From: Bolinopsis microptera
Lineage: Eukaryota > Ctenophora > Tentaculata > Lobata > Bolinopsidae
NCBI RefSeq assembly: GCF_026151205.1
Contig: NC_087072.1
Coordinates: forward strand, 24,517,799 to 24,581,798
Length of the DNA stretch: 64,000 nt
Direction of reading: 5' to 3'
Below are positions 34,558 through 45,058 of this stretch, in pieces. Each line of letters begins with the position of its first letter. The stretch's first letter is position 1. The position numbers and the translations under genes were made by a program. Below the pieces are notes generated by a model. It was given only the letters and a program-made list of their open reading frames with translations. It did no database searches and was not told the DNA's origin.

Positions 34558-34883
34558 CTAGCAGGAACCCGTATATATAATAACCCTATGGTGTCAAGAC
34601 TCAAGAGACTAAAATAATTATTACCTATTTAATTCGCGTTTTTGACATCACTTGGGAGTCCAAATTTTGGGCTCTAAAACTCCTATTCCTTGGCCAATTC
34701 TCATTTTTTTCATGCTGATTTGAAGGCCATTAAAGCATTTGACCCATTCAAAAAATGTCAGTTATATATCTTTTACGGTTTTTGCGGAAAGTCGCGTTAA
34801 AGTTGATGCCGTGGTGTCAGTAAAATGGTACGGATAAACACATCCATATATATGAATATCGTCTCGCTTTATATATAGTAAGA
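34558..34883 (-). mobile_element. non-autonomous Helitron, 326 bp
   Basis: Read on the minus strand it starts TCTTACTATATATAAAGC and ends GGGTTCCTGCTAG. These are the 5'-TC and 3'-CTAG ends of Helitrons, inserted between A and T with no target duplication (flanks ...ATACAA and TAATACG). Its sequence matches 61622-61975, the right part of the large Helitron. It carries no coding sequence. Confidence 0.75.
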
Positions 34884-35317
34884 TTGTATAAAACATTTCG
34901 ATACAAAACACTGTAATATTTAGCAATATTTAGCAATAAATCAGAAAGGAAACACAGTTAAATAATAATAATACTTAGGTTAGTGGGTGAAATTATCTGC
35001 GAATCATAATTACTAGTCTAATATATTTGTACAAATGTCACCTCAGTGGCACAATTGGTTAGTACAATTGGTTAGCCTTGGCCCTTTAACCCGGAGGTTG
35101 CGAGTTCGAAACCCCGGCTGGGTCAAAATTTCAAAAATCGTCAATTAGTTCACGCATTACAGGCTTGTGTATACATGTTTCAGAAAAATAGAACTAGTCA
35201 CCCACCAACGTTATTACACATTAATATTAAATTTAATGCCGTATAATACGAGCAAAGTTACACAGTTTATCTAACAAACGTAACATGTAAGGTGAATTGT
35301 CTAATGTATCACGTGTA
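34884..35317. other. non-coding, contains a tRNA-like sequence
   Basis: Downstream region of the minus-strand NERD/helicase gene. Apart from the tRNA-like block at 35040-35126 nothing is recognised. Confidence 0.45.
35040..35126 (+). repeat. tRNA-like sequence (SINE head or tRNA pseudogene)
   Basis: Has an A-box-like CAGTGGCACAATTGGTTAG and a B-box-like GGTTGCGAGTTCGAAACC at normal spacing for a tRNA-derived promoter. Twelve bases (CAATTGGTTAGT) are duplicated in the D-arm region and the T-stem pairs poorly. A working tRNA is therefore unlikely. Confidence 0.5.
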
Positions 35318-36526
35318 TTACGTGGGAATATGAACAACAGAGCAGTAAACACGTGCTCTGGATAACGCTAAGTAAAGTTTAGTCAGGTCAGCCTCCTCAT
35401 TGTACATCCCCACTGTCACACTGTACAGTACTATTACAGCTGGCCACTGAGCAGAATAACTATCCTCACAGCCACACACTGCAATCTTACTATCAGTGTT
35501 AACACATTTCATATTAACACTGTCCGTAACTAGTGACATTAGACTACTAGTGACATAAGTAGTAACTATACCTATATCAGAATAATTTAATCCATCACAC
35601 AATCTATCTAATTCATTATTAAATACACGCAGAATACTAGTAACATTTAAATCATTAAACACATGTATGACAGGTAATGTACCGTGTATAAAGTGTCCTG
35701 GTGATTGTGTAGGTAAAACTATATCTAAAATATCTGATTTAAGAGAACATAATTTAACGAATTCATCTCTAATTACAGACAAAATATTCGATAAATCAGA
35801 CGTATTTCTCAAGTTCATAGATAAAGTAGTACTCTGATGAGGTGCTAATATATCAGTATTTACATTAGCTACGATTGAAATGGCACCTGTGTTAAATAAC
35901 GCCCAAGCCTGAACATAATCACATGCAATCCACACATTCTTATCTGCTGATAATTCTAATAATTTGTTAATCAGTTCACTCCACATTTCAGCTTTGATAG
36001 AATAATCAATTACTGTCTGTATATCATCAATAAACAAATGATTACCACTTAATAAACTAAGTTTATCTGTTAAATATGTGGCATTTGGCCTACCTGTTAT
36101 CTCCACAATAATAACACTACACAAACTCTCTGTAATCAGATCAGCTAGTGTGAGATTATCAAAAATAGTGCTTATCAGTTCATATGCTATACTAGCTTTA
36201 TCCAATGAATCTTGATAATACTGCGAATTGTTCCCTTCTCCAGTAAACTTAAATACAACTACTTTATTGTCACTGTCAGATTGTATTAAGTGTATTATTT
36301 TGCCACACAATATGACAGTTTTTCCCGCCCCTGCGGGTCCATTGATCCACAACATATTCTCACTTGAATTAAACACACTATTTTGTTGTGTGGTTAAATT
36401 GAGAACCCCAACGTATTTGCTTATGACATAAGGAGCTTTTACAACACCGGGATTTTTGTCACGTTTTTTACCTCCTTTACGCTCGAAAGTAATGTGTCCT
36501 TCCTTAAGTTGCTTGTTGACATCCAT
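35318..36526 (-). CDS. SF1-helicase-like P-loop ATPase (C-terminal half of a NERD-helicase gene)
   Basis: A single uninterrupted 402-codon frame. Walker A GPAGAGKT is at residues 63-70, a Walker B-like HLFIDDIQ at 163-170, an NLRNTSDL segment near 238 resembles the NYRNT motif of UvrD/DUF2075-type helicases, and LYLALSRARVYC near the end resembles motif VI. The region before Walker A (LTTQQNSVF) is Q-motif-like. It overlaps the upstream NERD ORF by 23 bases in another frame, so the two are most simply one gene with a single frame change. The function is unknown; NERD-helicase proteins in other organisms are linked to nucleic-acid processing. Confidence 0.7.
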   Translation of the reverse strand: MDVNKQLKEGHITFERKGGKKRDKNPGVVKAPYVISKYVGVLNLTTQQNSVFNSSENMLWINGPAGAGKTVILCGKIIHLIQSDSDNKVVVFKFTGEGNNSQYYQDSLDKASIAYELISTIFDNLTLADLITESLCSVIIVEITGRPNATYLTDKLSLLSGNHLFIDDIQTVIDYSIKAEMWSELINKLLELSADKNVWIACDYVQAWALFNTGAISIVANVNTDILAPHQSTTLSMNLRNTSDLSNILSVIRDEFVKLCSLKSDILDIVLPTQSPGHFIHGTLPVIHVFNDLNVTSILRVFNNELDRLCDGLNYSDIGIVTTYVTSSLMSLVTDSVNMKCVNTDSKIAVCGCEDSYSAQWPAVIVLYSVTVGMYNEEADLTKLYLALSRARVYCSVVHIPT

Positions 36527-37481
36527 AATACATCGTCCCTAAACTGCACTTAAATGTATCACAATTGTTTCTGTCTGTGGCCCATATGGCTAACAAAATG
36601 TTCCTTGCTTTCTCATGAGAATTCTGATTGTATCCAGATATTAGTATTTCTGTATTCGATACAGTTTCTTCACAAGCTCTTCTAACAGATGGTATGGCCT
36701 GAGTTACATTGTCTGCCCACCAAGCAGCATAAGTAGATAAGTCCTCATCTGTATCAGTGCAGCAGCGAGAAAAGCAGCTTAATAAACGAAGAAAATAGTT
36801 TTGTTTAAATTTGTTGTGACTATCGGACATGTCCTCTTCAAATATGATAGTCGACAATTCATCATCACTTAATCGGAGTTCTGTTTTTTCACTAAATTGA
36901 AACTGTTCTTTAAACTGCTTACTAAAATTAGGATACGCTGTGAACTGAAGAATAGTTGCGTCCTTGTCAATAAATCTGATCAGTTCCACTACCTTTTTTC
37001 TCTGTTCTGCTGACTTCCTGTACGTACCAATCAATGCCTCCAATTTTCTAGTCGTACACTCTCCATTAATATTCTCCATGTTCTTTACCTCGATAATGAT
37101 AAAACTGTCCGGACAAATAATAATGAAGTCGCACTCACCCTCCTTATTAAACGGATTCTTGCACTTGTTACACTTCTTTTTGTTCCTAACATGACTTTTA
37201 CCTGCACACAGGCAATACTGATCGTGTGTGTACCAAAAACTGTGAAGAACAACACATTTTCCGTCTAATCCTAATTCTAAAGCCCTATACATTTTGACTT
37301 CAGTCTCGTAGTCTGACTGATGTCGTTTGTCATCTGTAAAGCTGGAACCAGGTTGATTCTCGTCTGGATATCTATCTACGTAGGTTTGTTCTGGTGCTCT
37401 TGGAAGCATCGTGGGCTGGTTTCCAGCCGTTAAGCAGTATTCTTCGAATATTTGTTTGCCATTTTCCAAATATTTATTCAT
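36504..37481 (-). CDS. NERD nuclease-related domain protein (N-terminal half)
   Basis: A 325-codon intronless frame from ATG 37481. The NERD signature, a PD-(D/E)xK-type fold, is seen as GECDFIIICPDSFIIIEVKN, with Asp118 and the Glu131-x-Lys133 pair. Four cysteines (90, 92, 104, 107) before it form a possible zinc ribbon. The remaining 180 residues are helical and unfamiliar. It ends at TAA 36506-36504, 23 bases into the helicase-like frame. The two frames together match the NERD-then-SF1-ATPase order known from this protein class. A foldback MITE begins about 50 bp upstream of the ATG. Confidence 0.7.
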   Translation of the reverse strand: MNKYLENGKQIFEEYCLTAGNQPTMLPRAPEQTYVDRYPDENQPGSSFTDDKRHQSDYETEVKMYRALELGLDGKCVVLHSFWYTHDQYCLCAGKSHVRNKKKCNKCKNPFNKEGECDFIIICPDSFIIIEVKNMENINGECTTRKLEALIGTYRKSAEQRKKVVELIRFIDKDATILQFTAYPNFSKQFKEQFQFSEKTELRLSDDELSTIIFEEDMSDSHNKFKQNYFLRLLSCFSRCCTDTDEDLSTYAAWWADNVTQAIPSVRRACEETVSNTEILISGYNQNSHEKARNILLAIWATDRNNCDTFKCSLGTMYYGCQQAT

Positions 37482-37534
37482 TGTTGATTAGTTAATATAT
37501 CTGAAATGAAATCATCGGTAATATATAGACTTTA

Positions 37535-38153
37535 GTAGCAGTGAGGGGTTGAGTGTGTACTTCACTGCATAGAGTTTTTTGATACTGAATCTCCGAATCG
37601 GGTTAAATAGGTCATATTGGTAACTCAAATCACCGAACGGCACATGTTGTGTCGCTAGTCCCAATCCTGTGAAGGCTAAGCCCATATTTCACATTAGGCA
37701 TATTTATATACCCCCTAATTTATACATGAACATCTAACTATCTCGTTATAGCTACCACAAGTTGGGCTCTCTCCAGTACTGTTTGGCTATTATGGCTAGT
37801 CAACTACAATCCCACCTCTTGGAGTAGAATATACTTCTAGCTACCTTTAATTCTGCTACCTCCATGCCATGACATTCCTACCCAGCTACCACCAGCACGT
37901 TATAATTCTAGCTCTTTCTAGCAACCTCTGAATGCTGCTTCATGCTCTATACAGGTACCACCAGTGGGCAGAAACCATCAACTCCAGCTCTTTTCACCAT
38001 ACCAGTGAAATATGGGCTTAGCCCCCACAGGATTGGGACTAGCGACAGAACATGTGCCGTTCGGTGATTTGGGTTACAGATGACCTATTTAACCCGATTC
38101 AGTATCAACAAAAATCTATGCAGTGAAGTGCACACTCAACCCCTCCCTGCTAC
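37535..38153. mobile_element. foldback MITE upstream of the NERD gene
   Basis: Inverted repeats of about 165 bp at 37535-37700 and 38005-38153, starting GTAGCAG(T/G)GAGGGGTTGAG, flanked by TA on both sides. The middle is rich in TAGCTACCACCAG-type words also seen in the 59.8-kb foldback. No coding capacity. Confidence 0.75.
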
Positions 38154-38374
38154 TAGAGTAATGCAGATTAAAAAAATCAAACAATCAAGGATTAATACTT
38201 AATATTTTGATTCTATATCACACAGCTCTCGTAGTACCTTAATTATTGGAATTTCAGTACCAACTTCCAAAAGGCTAGTACCATTATTAATAGAGGGTCG
38301 TTTACTACCTTGAAATAGAAGAGTGGGATCCGAGGTTTGTTTTAGTGGTGTGTTTCCTTCTTGTCCTATAAAGG
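38154..38374. other. non-coding
   Basis: Ordinary AT-rich sequence between the MITE and the anomalous homopolymer-rich block. Nothing is recognised. Confidence 0.4.
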
Positions 38375-41300
38375 GTAGTTAAATTTATGAAAAAAAAAAG
38401 GCCAATGTCCCGAAAAAATTTTTAAAAAGTTATTAAAAATTTGCCCAAAACCTTTCCATTTATTCTTTTTTGTGTAATTTTATCACCTTTTGAGGTTTCA
38501 TCAAAAAAAATTAACAAACAAGTTTTAAATTTTTTTTTTTTTTAAAAAGGAACGTTCATTTTTTTTTTTGGTTTTTTTTTGATATTTTGAATTTTATTGG
38601 GGGTTTTTAAGTCGGGAAAAAGTTTTCTTTTAATGGGGTTTGAAAACTTCAGGAAAAACTTTTTCCTGAAAAAAAAAAATTTTGGGGAAAACTCCTGGTC
38701 CACGGGCTTTAAAAAAAGGATTTTAGAATCAAAAAGGTTATTGATCATTATGGGGAAAAATCGGGATTTTTGGGCCGCAGATTTGCCCCATGGGGGGAAA
38801 TCGTTTTTAAGGGGCAGCCCCAAAAATTATGGTTTGTAAAACAAGCAAAAAAATAACCAAAGTAAAAAAAAGGAATTGATTTGCTAACGAAATAAAAAAA
38901 AATTTTTTTGGAAACCCCTTTTAAACAAATTTTAAAAACTGTTTCGCCCCCATTTTCAGTATTTTTTTTTTTAAAAAAAAAAAAAGCTATGTTAAAACTT
39001 TTTTGGGGGGCCAAGTAGGGTTATTTAAAACTGGACTTTTGAAAAATTTTGCATTCAAATTTTTTTTATTGGCCTCAAAAAAAAAATTTTTTTTATTTTC
39101 CCCCCTTTTAAAAGGGGGGGTTTCCCCCAAAACTGGGGCCAAGGGGCCCAAAATGGGGGCCTCATGGAAGTTCAGAAAAAAAAAAATTTTTTTTTCCCCC
39201 CCCCCCCTTTAACTTTAAAAGAAAGGGCATTTTTTAAAGGGGTTTTTTTATTCAAAAAAACTTATGTTATGTTTTTAAAATTTGCAGTTTTTCAGATTCC
39301 CCATCCCCAAATTTTAGAAAAAAATCCGTTTAATTTTTAAAAACGAAAAATATTGCCCTAAAAATTTTTGTTTGGCTTTTTTAGGTGCCAAAAAAAAAAA
39401 AACCTTTTACAGTTGAAATTTTTAAAACACATTTTTTTTGGGGGCAAAAAAAACTGCGCTAGAAAACAGGGAACAAATTTTTTGTCTAAGCAAAAAAAAA
39501 CAATCCGAGTTTCCCTTGACGGATTTTTTTGGCCAAAAAAAAAAGCCTGGGGAAAAAGTAAAAATTTAAACCAAAATTTTGAAACAAGAATAAAAAAAAA
39601 TTTCGTTCAAAATTTTTTAAAAATCAAATTTTCCACACGAAAAATGATTAATTTTTTTTGTTTTTCCCCCCCCGGAAAAAAAAAAAATTTGCCTTTTTTT
39701 TTTTTTCCAAAAATACACTTTGGGGCCCCCGGAAAATGGCTCCCATTAAAAAAAAAAAAGGGAATCCTCAAAAAAAAAGTTTTTTTTGGTGGGGGAAAAA
39801 AGGTTGGCCCTATATGCTATGGTTCAAAAAAAATTTTTTGGGGTTTCCCCCTAATTATAAAAAAAAACAATTAAAAATTATTTTTTAAAATTTTGGTTTT
39901 AAAAACCCGGGGGGTGAGAAAGGGGGGGTGCTAAAAAATTGGGGCTGGGGGTTGGTTTGATCCCTTTTTCTTTAAATTTTAAAAATGAAATTCTCCCATT
40001 TTTTTTTTTTTCTTTTTTTCTTTTTAAGTGGAAATTTTAGACCACGGGTACTTGGTAAATTTACAATAAATTTTTTAAAAAAACTGTTTTCCCTAATTTT
40101 AAATCGCAATTGGGTTTTTCTGAAAAATTTTAGGGTTTTAAAAGGGCTAAATTAAAAAAATTTTCCAAAAAAAAAAGGAAGATTTGAGAGTTTTAAAAAC
40201 CAAAAAACCATTCCAACAAAACCTGTTTAAAAAAAGGGTTTGGGTTTGGTCTTCCCCACAAGGGGTTTGGGCTACGGTAGGGGGGAAAAGGTGCTTTGAA
40301 AAAAAAGCTGGGTTTTTTTGGGTCCTTTTTTCTTCTGTCCACGAGGGTCTCTTAAAATCTTATCGCTTTAAAAAAAGACGGTTTTTGGGCTGTCGTTTTC
40401 TAAAATGACACTAAACTAAAAATTTAAACCTTAAAATTTAAAAAACAAAAAAAAAATTAATTAACAAAAAAGGGAAAACCCTATGGAAAAAAGAAGGGGT
40501 TTTTCCAAATTTGCAGGGCCAAAAAAAATTTTTATAGCTTAAAAAAAAAAACCGGAAGTAGGAAAAAATTTTAGTCCCCCAGGGGATTTGTTTTTTTCCA
40601 AGTTTGTTTTGGAAAAAAATATTCCCCCGAAACCCTTTTTTTTTTTAAATTTTTCGTAAAATTCGGTTTTAAACTGAAATTAAATTTCGCAAATCAAAAA
40701 ACCCATTGTTTACCCAAAAGCTTTTTAAAGAATTTGAAAAAATTTTTATTTTTATTTTTTTTACAAAAAAAATTTTTTTTTCAAAAAATTTTTGACTAAA
40801 AAAATTTATGGTCTACTAAAATTTGGTTTCGTTTTAAAAAAGGGGCCCTTTGAGTTTGGGTGAAAGCCAAAAAGTGAAAGGGGGCCCCCAAGGAACCCCC
40901 CCTCTTTAAATAGGCCCCAAAAACCCCCCGTTTTTTTCATGCCGTGGTAGGCCCCCCTTACCCCCCTTGGGGGGAAAAAAAACCTTTTTTAAAATTTTAA
41001 AAACTTCCAAGGGGAAAAAAAAAAGTTATAAAAAGTTTTCGCCCCACAAAACATGCGTCAATTTAAAAAAAAAAAAAAAGGGGCAAAAAAAAAAAAGGGG
41101 CCGGGGGTTTTAAAATGGGAAGGGAAAATTTTAATTTGGTTTTTTTCTTGGTTTTTGGGAGATTTTAAAATTTGGGGCTGAGGGTTGGTTTTTTTTTCCT
41201 TTCTTTCTGTGTTACTTGAAAAACCTGAAAAATTTTTCCCCCATTGTTTTTTTTTCTTATACATTGTTTTTAGTTTACAAAAGTATAAAAAAATTGGGGG

Positions 41301-42290
41301 AACCCCCTAATTGAGGGGCGCCAAAAAGGTTTAAAAACCCTAACCCCCAAATCCCCCATTTATCGGGGTTGAAATGCAAAATTTTTAAAAACCCCCCCTA
41401 TTAATTTGAATTTCGAAAAAACCAAAATTTCAAAAGGTCGTTGGGAATTCTATTAAACTCTTCCCCTTTTTACGTCCCCCAAACAGGGGGGGCCAAATGG
41501 GGGGCCCCCTCCCCCCCATTTTTAGCTAATAAAGCTTTTTAGTATACACAACAGTAAAATTTTTGCGGGCTAACCTAAAAAAAAAGTTTTATTGTACCAA
41601 TTTCGGCCTTTTTGCAGTAAAAAGGGGGGCCCGGGGAACGGGGAGGGGCTGAGGAAGCAAGGGGGGGGAAAAAAAAAAGTGGAGTCCCTTTTTTTTTGTT
41701 ACATTTGTGCAAAAAAAAACCTCAATCAAACCCCTTTTTCCACCGGCCCCTTTTTTACAAAAAAATTGCTTATAGGCTTCGTCCCCCCTCGTTTTAAAGT
41801 TTTTTGTCCCTTTTGCTTTTTTCAAAAAAAAAAAACAAGTCCCCATTTGGGGGGGGGGGGCTCTTAACCGTTTTTCCCTTTTTTAAAAAAAACCGCTCGG
41901 AAAATTTAATTTTCGGCCCACTTCCCCCCCAGGGGGGGGGGGAAAAAAAAGGGGCAAAAAACCATTTTGAGGGTTTTATTTAGATTGGGGTTTAATTTTT
42001 TTTAAAAATTTCGCGAAGGAAGTTTAAGGGGTTTGGGAAAAAACATTTTTTTTATTATTTTTCACCCAAACCCCCATAAAAACTAGAGAGGGGGAAAATT
42101 TTTTTTTCAAAGAAATTTGACTAAAAGTTAGGAAGTTTTGTTTTTTTTAAATAAAAATAAATTTAATTTTAAATTTAAAAAATCGTTTTTTGATCCCTTT
42201 TTTTTTTTTTTTCAAATGAAAAAAATTTTATTTAAAAACCCTCCACGTTGGGGGTTTTTTTTTTATCTTTTACGGGGGGTCGCTTTAAAA
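38375..42290. other. homopolymer-inflated block, probable assembly artefact
   Basis: About 3.9 kb in which almost every base sits in a run of A, T, G or C of 3-12, unlike either flank. The change of texture is abrupt on both sides. Open frames here consist of Lys/Phe/Gly/Pro runs and are not genes. It most resembles unpolished long-read consensus or corrupted sequence. Confidence 0.7.
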
Positions 42291-44647
42291 CGGCGTGCTG
42301 GCTGTGGCTCTTACTAATTCGCTCGCCCAAAAATAATCACGTGACTTTGTTTTTATAGTTTTGCATGGCCGAACAAAACGGTTTTATATAAACTTTAATC
42401 CTATTCCTTACCATAATCCCGCAGCTATCCATAACCCTAACCACAACCTTAACCCTAACCCGAGCCCTAAACAATCGAATTCGTGTTTGACTAGCCTGTC
42501 ACGTGACCAAAACGGTTTTTTGCCGGTTGGGCGAGCGATTTAGTGGGAGCAGCTGGCTGTCGTATACTAAAAGTAAAATTACACAAAATAAAATTTCCCT
42601 CAAAAAATCAATCAATCAATTACAAATTAACTAATCAAGAGCCAAATATGGAAAAAAATTGAGTTGTCTGACTCTGAACACTACAATTATAAAACATTCA
42701 CAAACCTGATATCCTTGGGTCTTTACAAGATAAACGTTCCGGTTACAGTTAGGAGTTAGGAAATAGTTTTCTTCTCAGAATCGTCTGTTGAAGTTTCGTA
42801 CAATTTAGTCACTGAAATCATTTGCATTCAATAACCATAAACTGTACTCGAAAATTGAAATATGTATATCTCAAGTTATGATGACCTTCGTTAGGTTTAT
42901 TTATTTGTAGCTTGAAATCCGCTTTGGTATTAATTATAATATGTAGTTAGTTGATGATTAAAACTATGCCAAAATGTAAATGAGTTTCATAACTTGGTAA
43001 AACTCTTTAGTATAAATCTTCCACGTACCTGCCAAGGAGCTATAAATGTTTCGCCGACAAACACTCGTCAATTAAAACAAGTTAACAAACCAGGCTGTGT
43101 TTAACTTACTTAAAGGTCTCAAGAAAAATAAATGGGTCAGAGCGAACTGAACACGATTCACGAGTCTCTCTTTGAGTGTAGATTAATATTATTCGTGTAG
43201 GAACATGATATTACTATGAGTATGAGTCACGTGCGCTTCACATGACCCGCCAGAGAGTGCTCTGGATAGCAGCTTAGATAACGTGACGAGTAACGTGACA
43301 ACTGACATTTCATTAGGTCAAGCAGCGTGGTGTTATATTACTCAACATGTTAAGTCATCGCCTGAAGGAACTGATTATCAGATTTTTATAGCCTGAAGTT
43401 TATATAATATATATAATATATATAAATATAATATATAGCCTAGTGATGTTGTATTGTCATATTGGCAGTTGCAGTTCCACAATCTACATCAAAATGTATA
43501 CGTGGAACTGAGAGAAAACATAATTTCATTGAAAACAGCTGCCCAGTATCCGGTAATACACAGCAACTTCTATGGTTGGGTAATTGTCAACCATGTGACA
43601 ATGTGAATGAGTATGAAAGGACCGTGAGCAGTTGAGCAACAAACTATACTAAAGAAGGAAGTCACTAAGAAGGATCTGCTGAAGTCCAGCTGTAAAGTCC
43701 CCGCTACACCTCAACAGAACTCCTCTGCGGATACGTGACGGTCAAGTCGAGCTTCATTTCATTTCATATCACGATCACCATATCATATCATTTTGGAACA
43801 TGTTCATGGGAATTAAATTATTTTATTTGAACTTGTTTCCCTTTCAACAAAAGATGTGACGAAGTTAAATTTTTATGATTTTTAAATTTTTATTTTATTT
43901 TTAAGAACACTCTTGCACATTATTTATTTATTTATTTCTATTATAGTCAAGACGTGAGTGTTAGGGCTCTCATTGACAAATTTATGTTTAATCCTGTTTA
44001 ATCCTGTTTAATCCTGTTTAATACTAAGACCTATGAGTATGACCAAACTTTTGCGGGAGTCCTGGACCCCAACCGCCCACCGTTGACGACAATAACGCAA
44101 CATTGTTCGCACACGTTTCGTATACCTTCTTAGCTTAACAATTACATGCAGTGAATGGGATATTGACTTTGAGTAGGGAATGTTAGGACGTGATTGGATC
44201 TTGTGATATGAAAATAAGAATAGCTCATCGCATGTAATCCTCAACAAGTTAGTATATTTTTATTACAAGCTTACAGGAAAAATGTTTCATCCTTTTTATT
44301 TATTTTGTGCTCGATAAACTCGGCCTGGGCCAGCAGCCTTATACTTATAGAGCGAAACATATCTATTCACTCCTATCTCATCTTATATACCTCATATTCA
44401 CGCTGTTATTAATCTACCTTTTTGTGTGTTGTGCCTTAAAGCCATTATTATCTATATATTTTTTTCTCTTTCGTGAAATTGTAACGCAGTTAATTTTTAA
44501 AATTTTATTTTTATAACTTTCTCTCGATTTTTAGAGTTTTGGTCGTCTTTATGAATTGTTGTATTACCAAGACGAGTTCGTTAGTGTTCTCTTTGGTCAT
44601 TTCATGTTTAATTCCCGTTTAATTCCTGTTTAATTCCACGCAGAACA
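42291..44647. other. non-coding region with short repeats
   Basis: Contains CACGTGAC at 42344 and 42498, CCCTAA-like runs at 42424-42470, an AT-dinucleotide stretch at 43396-43437, and four copies of AATCCTGTTT at about 43985-44024. The stretch 43850-44030 resembles 44460-44640, the leader of the next ORF. No complete gene is seen. Confidence 0.5.
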
Positions 44648-45058
44648 ATGATCTGGACAAACAATATGACTACCACAAACTCTCCTCCCAGTACCTCTCT
44701 AGTTCATGACGGTCATGACTTTGGCTTTCAGTATATATCCCCACTCAATATCACAATAGCTGTTTATATCGTGATCCAGAACGCCATGATCATATATGAT
44801 TACCACAAGGACTGGAGAAGGATTTCGTCCCTATTCTTCATTATGGTTGCTGCTGCGGACATTGGAAGTGCGTGTTCAGAGATAGGACGAGGCTCAATAT
44901 CACTGCTGTGCTTGAAGGACCCGTCGTTGAGGATGCATCCTTGGACTTTTCTGGTTGCCAACTGTTTGGTATACTGTTGCTACGTTACTTCCATATATTT
45001 CGTTCTTGCGCATCGGGTTTTTGAGGACCTTTTAACATATGCGTCCATTTTCGTCTGA
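44648..45058 (+). pseudogene. 7TM receptor fragment (TM1-TM3)
   Basis: A 136-residue frame with three hydrophobic helices (about residues 34-53, 62-80, 101-121), an AAADIGSA segment where class A receptors have the TM2 Asp, and a YFVLAHRVF end where the TM3 E/DRY region would be. The frame stops right after TM3, so this is a truncated gene or a first exon without a recognised second. Ligand and function unknown. Confidence 0.45.

Noticed and set aside
38542-41867. Many Lys/Phe/Gly-rich ORFs on both strands
   Set aside because: They lie in the homopolymer-inflated block, are composition artefacts and show no domain.
44307-44516. Hydrophobic 69-codon ORF
   Set aside because: Composition follows AT-richness, with no start context or homologous features.
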